A stretch of 64,000 bases of DNA from Muricea muricata (lineage: Eukaryota > Cnidaria > Anthozoa > Malacalcyonacea > Plexauridae): NCBI GenBank assembly GCA_963855995.1, contig OY979723.1, positions 5,268,176 through 5,332,175 of the forward strand. The letters are read 5' to 3'. The notes beneath the pieces were generated by a model that was given only the letters and a program-made list of their open reading frames with translations, was not told where the DNA came from and searched no databases. Shown here in pieces: positions 22,161-34,400 of the stretch (its first letter is position 1; every line of letters starts with the position of its first letter). The position numbers were made by a program, and so were the translations under genes.

Positions 22161-25100
22161 TCTTAAATCGATCACGGCGACGTTTTAGAGCTTAAAATGG
22201 TGTTTTCAGTGCTGAAGTGAACGAGTTGAGCGCAATGATGTACTACAATCACGGACCTAAAAGAGACCTTCTAAATGGAAATCGCAGAACTTAGCAAGTC
22301 GGGAATCATGTTTTCGGCGCTCAAACCATTGAGATGAGCGAAATAACATGTTGAAATGAGAAACAGATAAGTTGCTTGTAAACTGAAAAGAAACGGTCTT
22401 AGAACTATCAAAATCGCGTTTTAAGCGTTCTAGAAGCGATTTGAGCGTAAAAACACGCTCAAAACACCAACTAAAAATTGCCGTCTGAAATCGATCACGG
22501 CGACTTTTGGAGCTTAAAATAGTGTTTTCAGTGCTGAAGTGAACGAGTTGAGCGCAATGATGTACTACAATCACGGACCTAAAAGAGACCTTCTAAATGG
22601 AAATCGCAGAACTTAGCAAGTCGGGAATCATGTTTTCGGCGCTCAAAACATTGAGATGAGCGAAATAACATGTTGAAATGAGAAACCTATAAGTTGCTTG
22701 TAAACTGAAAAGAAACGGTCTTAGAACCATCAAAATCGCGTTTTAAGCGTTCTAGAAGCGATTTGAGCGTAAAAACATGCTCAAATCACCAAATAAAAAT
22801 TGCCGTCTTAAATCGATCACGGCGACGTTTTAGAGCTTAAAATGGTGTTTTCAGTGCTGAAGTGAACGAGTTGAGCGCAATGATGTACTACAATCACGGA
22901 CCTAAAAGAGACCTTCTAAATGGAAATCGCAGAACTTAGCAAGTCGGGAATCATGTTTTCGGCGCTCAAACCATTGAGATGAGCGAAATAACATGTTGAA
23001 ATGAGAAACCGATAAGTTGCTTGTAAACTGAAAAGAAACGGTCTTAGAACTATCAAAATCGCGTTTTAAGCGTTCTAGAAGCGATTTGAGCGTAAAAACA
23101 TGCTCAAAACACCAACTAAAAATTGCCGTCTGAAATCGATCACGGCGACTTTTGGAGCTTAAAATAGTGTTTTCAGTGCTGAAGTGAACGAGTTGAGCGC
23201 AATGATGTACTACAATCACGGACCTAAAAGAGACCTTCTAAATGGAAATCGCAGAACTTAGCAAGTCGGGAATCATGTTTTCGGCGCTCAAACCATTGAG
23301 ATGAGCGAAATAACATGTTGAAATGAGAAACCCATAAGTTGCTTGTAAACTGAAAGGAAACGGTCTTAGAACCATCAAAATCGCGTTTTAAGCGTTCTAG
23401 AAGCGATTTGAGCGTAAAAACATGCTCAAATCACCAAATAAAAATTGCCGTCTTAAATCGATCACGGCGACGTTTTAGAGCTTAAAATGGTGTTTTCAGT
23501 GCTGAAGTGAACGAGTTGAGCGCAATGATGTACTACAATCACGGACCTAAAAGAGACCTTCTAAATGGAAATCGCAGAACTTAGCAAGTCGGGAATCATG
23601 TTTTCGGCGCTCAAAACATTGAGATGAGCGAAATAACATGTTGAAATGAGAAACCTATAAGTTGCTTGTAAACTGAAAAGAAACGGTCTTAGAACCATCA
23701 AAATCGCGTTTTAAGCGTTCTAGAAGCGATTTGAGCGTAAAAACATGCTCAAATCACCAAATAAAAATTGCCGTCTTAAATCGATCACGGCGACGTTTTA
23801 GAGCTTAAAATGGTGTTTTCAGTGCTGAAGTGAACGAGTTGAGCGCAATGATGTACTACAATCACGGACCTAAAAGAGACCTTCTAAATGGAAATCGCAG
23901 AACTTAGCAAGTCGGGAATCATGTTTTCGGCGCTCAAACCATTGAGATGAGCGAAATAACATGTTGAAATGAGAAACCGATAAGTTGCTTGTAAACTGAA
24001 AAGAAACGGTCTTAGAACTATCAAAATCGCGTTTTAAGCGTTCTAGAAGCGATTTGAGCGTAAAAACATGCTCAAAACACCAACTAAAAATTGCCGTCTG
24101 AAATCGATCACGGCGACTTTTGGAGCTTAAAATAGTGTTTTCAGTGCTGAAGTGAACGAGTTGAGCGCAATGATGTACTACAATCACGGACCTAAAAGAG
24201 ACCTTCTAAATGGAAATCGCAGAACTTAGCAAGTCGGGAATCATGTTTTCGGCGCTCAAAACATTGAGATGAGCGAAATAACATGTTGAAATGAGAAACC
24301 TATAAGTTGCTTGTAAACTGAAAAGAAACGGTCTTAGAACCATCAAAATCGCGTTTTAAGCGTTCTAGAAGCGATTTGAGCGTAAAAACATGCTCAAATC
24401 ACCAAATAAAAATTGCCGTCTTAAATCGATCACGGCGACGTTTTAGAGCTTAAAATGGTGTTTTCAGTGCTGAAGTGAACGAGTTGAGCGCAATGATGTA
24501 CTACAATCACGGACCTAAAAGAGACCTTCTAAATGGAAATCGCAGAACTTAGCAAGTCGGGAATCATGTTTTCGGCGCTCAAACCATTGAGATGAGCGAA
24601 ATAACATGTTGAAATGAGAAACCGATAAGTTGCTTGTAAACTGAAAAGAAACGATCTTAGAACCATCAAAATCGCGTTTTAAGCGTTCTAGAAGCGATTT
24701 GACGTAAAAACATGCTCAAATCACCAACTAAAAATTGCCGTCTTAAATCGATCACGGCGACGTTTTAGAGCTTAAAATGGTGTTTTCAGTGCTGAAGTGA
24801 ACGAGTTGAGCGCAATGATGTACTGCAATCACGGAACTAAAAGAGACCTTCTAAATGGAAATTGCAGAACTTAGCAAGTCGGGAATCATGTTTTCGGCGT
24901 TCAAACCATCGAGATGAGCGAAATAACATGTTGAAATGAGAAACCTATAACTTGCTTGTAAACTGAAAAGAAACGATCTTAGAACCATCAAAATCGCGTT
25001 TTAAGCGTTCTAGAAGCGATTTGAGCGTAAAAACATGCTCAAATCACCAACTAATAATTGCCGTCTTAAATCGATCACGGCGACGTTTTAGAGCTTAAAA

Positions 25101-28100
25101 TGGTGTTTTCAGTGCTGAAGTGAACAAGTTGAGCGCAATGATGTAATACAATCACCGAGCTAAAAGAAACCTTCTAAATGGAAATTGCAGAATTTAGCAA
25201 GTCGGGAATCATGTTTTCGGCGCTCAAAACATTGAGATGAGCGAAATAACATGTTGAAATGAGAAACCTATAAGTTGCTTGTAAACTGAAAAGAAACGGT
25301 CTTAGAACCATCAAAATCGCGTTTTAAGCGTTCTAGAAGCGATTTGAGCGTAAAAACATGCTCAAATCACCAAATAAAAATTGCCGTCTTAAATCGATCA
25401 CGGCGACGTTTTAGAGCTTAAAATGGTGTTTTCAGTGCTTAAGTGAACGAGTTGAGCGCAATGATGTACTACAATCACGGACCTAAAAGAGACCTTCTAA
25501 ATGGAAATCGCAGAACTTAGCAAGTCGGGAATCATGTTTTCGGCGCTCAAACCATTGAGATGAGCGAAATAACATGTTGAAATGAGAAACCCATAAGTTG
25601 CTTGTAAACTGAAAGGAAATGGTCTTAGAACCATCAAAATCGCGTTTTAAGCGTTCTAGAAGCGATTTGAGCGTAAAAACATGCTCAAATCACCAAATAA
25701 AAATTGCCGTCTTAAATCGATCACGGCGACGTTTTAGAGCTTAAAATGGTGTTTTCAGTGCTGAAGTGAACGAGTTGAGCGCAATGATGTACTACAATCA
25801 CGGACCTAAAAGAGACCTTCTAAATGGAAATCGCAGAACTTAGCAAGTCGGGAATTATGTTTTCGGCGCTTAAACCATCGAGATGAGCGAAATAACATGT
25901 TGAAATGAGAAACCTATAACTTGCTTGTAAACTGAAAAGAAACGATCTTAGAACCATCAAAATCGCGTTTTAAGCGTTCTAGAAGCGATTTGAGCGTAAA
26001 AACATGCTCAAATCACCAAATAAAAATTGCTGTCTTAAATCGATCACGGCGACGTTTTAGAGCTTAAAATGGTGTTTTCAGTGCTGAAGTGAACGAGTTG
26101 AGCGCAATGATGTACTACAATCACGGACCTAAAAGAGACCTTCTAAATGGAAATCGCAGAACTTAGCAAGTCGGGAATCATGTTTTCGGCGCTCAAACCA
26201 TTGAGATGAGCGAAATAACATGTTGAAATGAGAAACAGATAAGTTGCTTGTAAACTGAAAAGAAACGGTCTTAGAACTATCAAAATCGCGTTTTAAGCGT
26301 TCTAGAAGCGATTTGAGCGTAAAAACACGCTCAAAACACCAACTAAAAATTGCCGTCTGAAATCGATCACGGCGACTTTTGGAGCTTAAAATAGTGTTTT
26401 CAGTGCTGAAGTGAACGAGTTGAGCGCAATGATGTACTACAATCACGGACCTAAAAGAGACCTTCTAAATGGAAATCGCAGAACTTAGCAAGTCGGGAAT
26501 CATGTTTTCGGCGCTCAAAACATTGAGATGAGCGAAATAACATGTTGAAATGAGAAACCTATAAGTTGCTTGTAAACTGAAAAGAAACGGTCTTAGAACC
26601 ATCAAAATCGCGTTTTAAGCGTTCTAGAAGCGATTTGAGCGTAAAAACATGCTCAAATCACCAAATAAAAATTGCCGTCTTAAATCGATCACGGCGACGT
26701 TTTAGAGCTTAAAATGGTGTTTTCAGTGCTGAAGTGAACGAGTTGAGCGCAATGATGTACTACAATCACGGACCTAAAAGAGACCTTCTAAATGGAAATC
26801 GCAGAACTTAGCAAGTCGGGAATCATGTTTTCGGCGCTCAAACCATTGAGATGAGCGAAATAACATGTTGAAATGAGAAACCGATAAGTTGCTTGTAAAC
26901 TGAAAAGAAACGGTCTTAGAACTATCAAAATCGCGTTTTAAGCGTTCTAGAAGCGATTTGAGCGTAAAAACATGCTCAAAACACCAACTAAAAATTGCCG
27001 TCTGAAATCGATCACGGCGACTTTTGGAGCTTAAAATAGTGTTTTCAGTGCTGAAGTGAACGAGTTGAGCGCAATGATGTACTACAATCACGGACCTAAA
27101 AGAGACCTTCTAAATGGAAATCGCAGAACTTAGCAAGTCGGGAATCATGTTTTCGGCGCTCAAACCATTGAGATGAGCGAAATAACATGTTGAAATGAGA
27201 AACCCATAAGTTGCTTGTAAACTGAAAGGAAACGGTCTTAGAACCATCAAAATCGCGTTTTAAGCGTTCTAGAAGCGATTTGAGCGTAAAAACATGCTCA
27301 AATCACCAAATAAAAATTGCCGTCTTAAATCGATCACGGCGACGTTTTAGAGCTTAAAATGGTGTTTTCAGTGCTGAAGTGAACGAGTTGAGCGCAATGA
27401 TGTACTACAATCACGGACCTAAAAGAGACCTTCTAAATGGAAATCGCAGAACTTAGCAAGTCGGGAATCATGTTTTCGGCGCTCAAAACATTGAGATGAG
27501 CGAAATAACATGTTGAAATGAGAAACCTATAAGTTGCTTGTAAACTGAAAAGAAACGGTCTTAGAACCATCAAAATCGCGTTTTAAGCGTTCTAGAAGCG
27601 ATTTGAGCGTAAAAACATGCTCAAATCACCAAATAAAAATTGCCGTCTTAAATCGATCACGGCGACGTTTTAGAGCTTAAAATGGTGTTTTCAGTGCTGA
27701 AGTGAACGAGTTGAGCGCAATGATGTACTACAATCACGGACCTAAAAGAGACCTTCTAAATGGAAATCGCAGAACTTAGCAAGTCGGGAATCATGTTTTC
27801 GGCGCTCAAACCATTGAGATGAGCGAAATAACATGTTGAAATGAGAAACCGATAAGTTGCTTGTAAACTGAAAAGAAACGGTCTTAGAACTATCAAAATC
27901 GCGTTTTAAGCGTTCTAGAAGCGATTTGAGCGTAAAAACATGCTCAAAACACCAACTAAAAATTGCCGTCTGAAATCGATCACGGCGACTTTTGGAGCTT
28001 AAAATAGTGTTTTCAGTGCTGAAGTGAACGAGTTGAGCGCAATGATGTACTACAATCACGGACCTAAAAGAGACCTTCTAAATGGAAATCGCAGAACTTA

Positions 28101-30030
28101 GCAAGTCGGGAATCATGTTTTCGGCGCTCAAAACATTGAGATGAGCGAAATAACATGTTGAAATGAGAAACCTATAAGTTGCTTGTAAACTGAAAAGAAA
28201 CGGTCTTAGAACCATCAAAATCGCGTTTTAAGCGTTCTAGAAGCGATTTGAGCGTAAAAACATGCTCAAATCACCAAATAAAAATTGCCGTCTTAAATCG
28301 ATCACGGCGACGTTTTAGAGCTTAAAATGGTGTTTTCAGTGCTGAAGTGAACGAGTTGAGCGCAATGATGTACTACAATCACGGACCTAAAAGAGACCTT
28401 CTAAATGGAAATCGCAGAACTTAGCAAGTCGGGAATCATGTTTTCGGCGCTCAAACCATTGAGATGAGCGAAATAACATGTTGAAATGAGAAACCGATAA
28501 GTTGCTTGTAAACTGAAAAGAAACGATCTTAGAACCATCAAAATCGCGTTTTAAGCGTTCTAGAAGCGATTTGACGTAAAAACATGCTCAAATCACCAAC
28601 TAAAAATTGCCGTCTTAAATCGATCACGGCGACGTTTTAGAGCTTAAAATGGTGTTTTCAGTGCTGAAGTGAACGAGTTGAGCGCAATGATGTACTGCAA
28701 TCACGGAACTAAAAGAGACCTTCTAAATGGAAATTGCAGAACTTAGCAAGTCGGGAATCATGTTTTCGGCGTTCAAACCATCGAGATGAGCGAAATAACA
28801 TGTTGAAATGAGAAACCTATAACTTGCTTGTAAACTGAAAAGAAACGATCTTAGAACCATCAAAATCGCGTTTTAAGCGTTCTAGAAGCGATTTGAGCGT
28901 AAAAACATGCTCAAATCACCAACTAATAATTGCCGTCTTAAATCGATCACGGCGACGTTTTAGAGCTTAAAATGGTGTTTTCAGTGCTGAAGTGAACAAG
29001 TTGAGCGCAATGATGTAATACAATCACCGAGCTAAAAGAAACCTTCTAAATGGAAATTGCAGAATTTAGCAAGTCGGGAATCATGTTTTCGGCGCTCAAA
29101 ACATTGAGATGAGCGAAATAACATGTTGAAATGAGAAACCTATAAGTTGCTTGTAAACTGAAAAGAAACGGTCTTAGAACCATCAAAATCGCGTTTTAAG
29201 CGTTCTAGAAGCGATTTGAGCGTAAAAACATGCTCAAATCACCAAATAAAAATTGCCGTCTTAAATCGATCACGGCGACGTTTTAGAGCTTAAAATGGTG
29301 TTTTCAGTGCTTAAGTGAACGAGTTGAGCGCAATGATGTACTACAATCACGGACCTAAAAGAGACCTTCTAAATGGAAATCGCAGAACTTAGCAAGTCGG
29401 GAATCATGTTTTCGGCGCTCAAACCATTGAGATGAGCGAAATAACATGTTGAAATGAGAAACCCATAAGTTGCTTGTAAACTGAAAGGAAATGGTCTTAG
29501 AACCATCAAAATCGCGTTTTAAGCGTTCTAGAAGCGATTTGAGCGTAAAAACATGCTCAAATCACCAAATAAAAATTGCCGTCTTAAATCGATCACGGCG
29601 ACGTTTTAGAGCTTAAAATGGTGTTTTCAGTGCTGAAGTGAACGAGTTGAGCGCAATGATGTACTACAATCACGGACCTAAAAGAGACCTTCTAAATGGA
29701 AATCGCAGAACTTAGCAAGTCGGGAATTATGTTTTCGGCGCTTAAACCATCGAGATGAGCGAAATAACATGTTGAAATGAGAAACCTATAACTTGCTTGT
29801 AAACTGAAAAGAAACGATCTTAGAACCATCAAAATCGCGTTTTAAGCGTTCTAGAAGCGATTTGAGCGTAAAAACATGCTCAAATCACCAAATAAAAATT
29901 GCTGTCTTAAATCGATCACGGCGACGTTTTAGAGCTTAAAATGGTGTTTTCAGTGCTGAAGTGAACGAGTTGAGCGCAATGATGTACTACAATCACGGAC
30001 CTAAAAGAGACCTTCTAAATGGAAATCGCA
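22160..30030 (+). repeat. 12-mer tandem duplication, 3,872-bp unit
   Basis: Two adjacent copies of a twelve-monomer block. Markers 3,872 bp apart include AAACAGATAAG (near 22,363 and 26,235), AAACACGCTC (near 22,451 and 26,323), the 1-bp deletion GATTTGACGTAAAA (GACG at 24,701 and 28,573), ATCACCGAGCTAAAAG and GCAGAATTTAGC (near 25,189 and 29,061), and GAAATGGTC (near 25,617 and 29,489). The length fits twelve 323-bp monomers minus three 322-bp-class copies and the 1-bp deletion. Sharing at this step begins after about 22,160, since AGCATC near 22,081 and TAAACAAATA near 22,141 are unmatched, and fades near 26,230. I noted almost no differences between the copies, so the event looks recent. 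Confidence 0.88.
22440..22463. other. Shifted dyad variant with 9-bp arms
   Basis: Here the usual ACATGCTC is ACACGCTC. The result is a perfect TTTGAGCGT/ACGCTCAAA stem with a 6-nt loop, AAAAAC, in a monomer that has lost the outer AATC arm of the standard dyad. The same variant recurs 3,872 bp downstream at about 26,312-26,335 as part of the 12-mer duplication. The stem strength is thus kept in a shifted register. With two copies of one origin this may be chance. Confidence 0.55.
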
Positions 30031-33000
30031 GAACTTAGCAAGTCGGGAATCATGTTTTCGGCGCTCAAACCATTGAGATGAGCGAAATAACATGTTGAAA
30101 TGAGAAACCTATAACTTGCTTGTAAACTGAAAGGAAACGGTCTTAGAACCATCAAAATCGCGTTTTAAGCGTTCTAGAAGCGATTTGAGCGTAAAAACAT
30201 GCTCAAATCACCAAATAAAAATTGCCGTCTTAAATCGATCACGGCGACGTTTTAGAGTTTAAAATGGTGTTTTCAGTGCTGAAGTGAACGAGTTGAGCGC
30301 AATGATGTACTACAATCACGGACCTAAAAGAGACCTTCTAAACTGGAAATTGCAGAAGTTAGCAAGTCGGGAATCATGTTTTCGGCTTTCAAACCATCGA
30401 GATGAGCGAAATAACATGTTGAAATGGGAAACCTATAACTTGCTTTTAAACTGAAAAGAAACGATCTTAGAACCATCAAAGTTGCGTTTTAAGCGTTCTA
30501 GAAGCGATTTGAGCGTAAAAACATGCTCAAATCACTAACTAAAAATGGCCATCTTAAATTGATCACGGCGACGTTTTAGAGCTTAAAATGGTGTTTTCAG
30601 TGCTGAAGTGAACGAGTTGAGCGCAATGATGTACTACAATCACGGACCTAAAAGAGACCTTCTAAATGGAAATCGCAGAACTTAGCAAGTCGGGAATTAT
30701 GTTTTCGGCGCTTAAACCATCGAGATGAGCGAAATAACATGTTGAAATGAGAAACCTATAACTTGCTTGTAAACTGAAAAGAAACGATCTTAGAACCATC
30801 AAAATCGCGTTTTAAGCGTTCTAGAAGCGATTTGAGCGTAAAAAGATGCTCAAATCACCAACTAAAAATTGCCGTCTTAAATCGATCACGGCGACGTTTT
30901 AGAGCTTAAAAGGGTGTTTTCAGTGCTGAAGTGAACGAGTTGAGCGCAATGATGTACTACAATCACGGACCTAAAAGAGACCTTCTAAATGGAAATTGCA
31001 GAAGTTAGCAAGTCGGGAATCATGTTTTCGGCTTTCAAACCATCGAGATGAGCGAAATAACATGTTGAAATGGGAAACCTATAACTTGCTTTTAAACTGA
31101 AAAGAAACGATGTTAGAACCATCAAAGTTGCGTTTTAAGCGTTCTAGAAGCGACTTGAGCGTAAAAACATGCTCAAATCACTAACTAAAAATGGCCATCT
31201 TAAATTGATCACGGCGACGTTTTAGAGCTTAAAATGGTGTTTTCAGTGCTGAAGTGAACGAGTTGAGCGCAATGATGTACTACAATCACGGACCTAAAAG
31301 AGACCTTCTAAATGGAAATTGCAGAAGTTAGCAAGTCGGGAATCATGTTTTTGGCTTTCAAACCATCGAGAAGAGCGAAATAACATGTTGAAATGAGAAA
31401 CCTATAACTTGCTTTTAAACTGAAAAGAAACGATCTTAAAACCATCAAAGTTGCGTTTTAAGCGTTCTAGAAGCGATTTGAGCGTAAAAACATGCTCAAA
31501 TCACTAACTAAAAATGGCCGTCTTAAATCGATCACGGCGATGTTTTAGAGCTTAAAATGATGTTTTCAGTGCTGAAGTGAACGAGTTGAGCGCAATGATG
31601 TACTACAATCACGGACCTAAACGAGACCTTCTAAATGGAAATCGCAGAACTTAGCAAGTCGGGAATCATGTTTTCGGCGCTCAAACCATCGAGATGAGCG
31701 AAATAACATGTTGAAATGAGAAACCCATAAGTTGCTTGTAAACTGAAAGGAAACGGTCTTAGAACCATCAAAATCGCGTTTTAAGCGTTCTAGAAGCGAT
31801 TTGAGCGTAAAAACATGCTCAAGTCACCAAATAAAAATTGCCGTCTTAAATCGATCACGGCGACGTTTTAGAGCTTAAAATGGTGTTTTCAGTGCTGAAG
31901 TGAACGAGTTGAGCGCAATGATGTACTACAATCACGGACCTAAAAGAGACCTTCTAAATGGAAATCGCAGAACTTAGCAAGTCGGGAATTATGTTTTCGG
32001 CGCTTAAACCATCGAGATGAGCGAAATAACATGTTGAAATGAGAAACCTATAACTTGCTTGTAAACTGAAAAGAAACGATCTTAGAACCATCAAAATCGC
32101 GTTTTAAGCGTTCTAGAAGCGATTTGAGCGTAAAAACATGCTCAAATCACCAAATAAAAATTGCCGTCTTAAATCGATCACGGCGACGTTTTAGAGCTTA
32201 AAAGGGTGTTTTCAGTGCTGAAGTGAACGAGTTGAGCGCAATGATGTACTACAATCACGGACCTAAAAGAGACCTTCTAAATGGAAATTGCAGAAGTTAG
32301 CAAGTCGGGAATCATGTTTTCGGCTTTCAAACCATCGAGATGAGCGAAATAACATGTTGAAATGGGAAACCTATAACTTGCTTTTAAACTGAAAAGAAAC
32401 GATGTTAGAACCATCAAAGTTGCGTTTTAAGCGTTCTAGAAGCGATTTGAGCGTAAAAACATGCTCAAATCACTAACTAAAAATGGCCATCTTAAATTGA
32501 TCACGGCGACGTTTTAGAGCTTAAAATGGTGTTTTCAGTGCTGAAGTGAACGAGTTGAGCGCAATGATGTACTACAATCACGGACCTAAAAGAGACCTTC
32601 TAAATGGAAATCGCAGAACTTAGCAAGTCGGGAATCATGTTTTCGGCGCTCAAACCATTGAGATGAGCGAAATAACATGTTGAAATGAGAAACCTAGAAC
32701 TTGCTTGTAAACTGAAAAGAAACGATCTTAGAACCATCAAAATCGCGTTTTAAGCGTTCTAGAAGCGATTTGAGCGTAAAAACATGCTCAAATCACCAAA
32801 TAAAAATTCCCGTCTTAAATCGATCACGGCGACGTTTTAGAGCTTAAAATGGTGTTTTCAGTGCTAAAGTGAACGAGTTGAGCGCAATGATGTACTAAAA
32901 TCACGGACCTAAAAGAGACCTTCTAAATGGAAATCGCAGAACTTAGCAAGTCGGGAATCATGTTTTCGGCGCTCAAACCATTGAGATGAGCGAAATAACA

Positions 33001-34400
33001 TGTTGAAATGAGAAACCCATAAGTTGCTTGTAAACTGAAAAGAAACGGTCTTAGAACCATCAAAATCGCGTTTTAAGCGTTCTAGAAGCGATTTGAGCGT
33101 AAAAACATGCTCAAATCACCAAATAAAAATTGCCGTCTTAAATCGATCACGGCGACGTTTTAGAGCTTAAAATGGTGTTTTCAGTGCTGAAGTGAACGAG
33201 TTGAGCGCAATGATGTACTACAATCACGGACCTAAAAGAGACCTTCTAAATGGAAATCGCAGAACTTAGCAAGTCGGGAATCATGTTTTCGGCGCTCAAA
33301 CCATTGAGATGAGCGAAATAACATGTTGAAATGAGAAACCTATAACTTGCTTGTAAACTGAAAGGAAACGATCTTAGAACCATCAAAATCGCGTTTTAAG
33401 CGTTCTAGAAGCGATTTGAGGGTAAAAACATGCTCAAATCACCAAATAAAAATTGCCGTCTTAAATCGATCACGGCGACGTTTTAGAGTTTAAAATGGTG
33501 TTTTCAGTGCTGAAGTGAACGAGTTGAGCGCAATGATGTACTACAATCACGGACCTAAAAGAGACCTTCTAAATGGAAATCGCAGAACTTAGCAAGTCGG
33601 GAATTATGTTTTCGGCGCTTAAACCATCGAGATGAGCGAAATAACATGTTGAAATGAGAAACCTATAACTTGCTTGTAAACTGAAAAGAAACGATCTTAG
33701 AACCATAAAAATCGCGTTTTAAGCGTTCTAGAAGCGATTTGAGCGTAAAAACATGCTAAAATCACCAACTAAAAATTGCCGTCTTAAATCGATCACGGCA
33801 ACGTTTTAGAGCTTAAAAGGGTGTTTTCAGTTCTGAAGTGAACGAGTTGAGCGCAATGATGTACTACAATCACGGACCTAAAAGAGACCTTCTAAATGGA
33901 AATTGCAGATGTTAGCAAGTCGGGAATCATGTTTTCGGCTTTCAAACCATCGAGATGAGCGAAATAACATGTTGAAATGGGAAACCTATAACTTGCTTTT
34001 AAACTGAAAAGAAACGATCTTAGAACCATCAAAGTTGCGTTTTAAGCGTTCTAGAAGCGATTTGAGCGTAAAAACATGCTCAAATCACCAAATAAAAATT
34101 TCCGTCTTAAATCGATCACGGCGACGTTTTAGAGCTTAAAATGGTGTTTTCAGTGCTGAAGTGAACGAGTTGAGCGCAATGATGTACTACAATCACGGAC
34201 CTAAAAGAGACCTTCTAAATGGAAATCGCAGAACTTAGCAAGTCGGGAATCATGTTTTCGGCGCTCAAACCATTGAGATGAGCGAAATAACATGTTGAAA
34301 TGAGAAACCGATAAGTTGCTTGTAAACTGAAAAGAAACGGTCTTAGAACTATCAAAATCGCGTTTTAAGCGTTCTAGAAGCGATTTGAGCGTAAAAACAT
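30030..34400 (+). repeat. Irregular satellite monomers after the 12-mer
   Basis: About 13.5 monomers. A single inserted C at about 30,343 (CTTCTAAACTGG) coincides with a switch from one class to another. The recurring three-class module (GCGCTTAAACC end, AAAAGGGTG class, GGGAAACC class) appears near 30.7-31.4, 31.7-32.7 and 33.6-34.1 kb in diverged forms. Minor changes include TTTTTGGCTTTC near 31,349 and GATTTGAGGG near 33,413. No exact local period and no gene are seen. Confidence 0.8.

Noticed and set aside
19032-28059. Minus-strand frames of up to 105 codons, repeated many times with the same peptide
   Set aside because: They are the satellite monomer read backwards in a subfamily lacking stops. 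The monomer length is not a multiple of three, most monomers close the frame, and the peptide shows no recognisable domain. The same applies to the 79-codon frames near 48.6, 50.3 and 53.8 kb.
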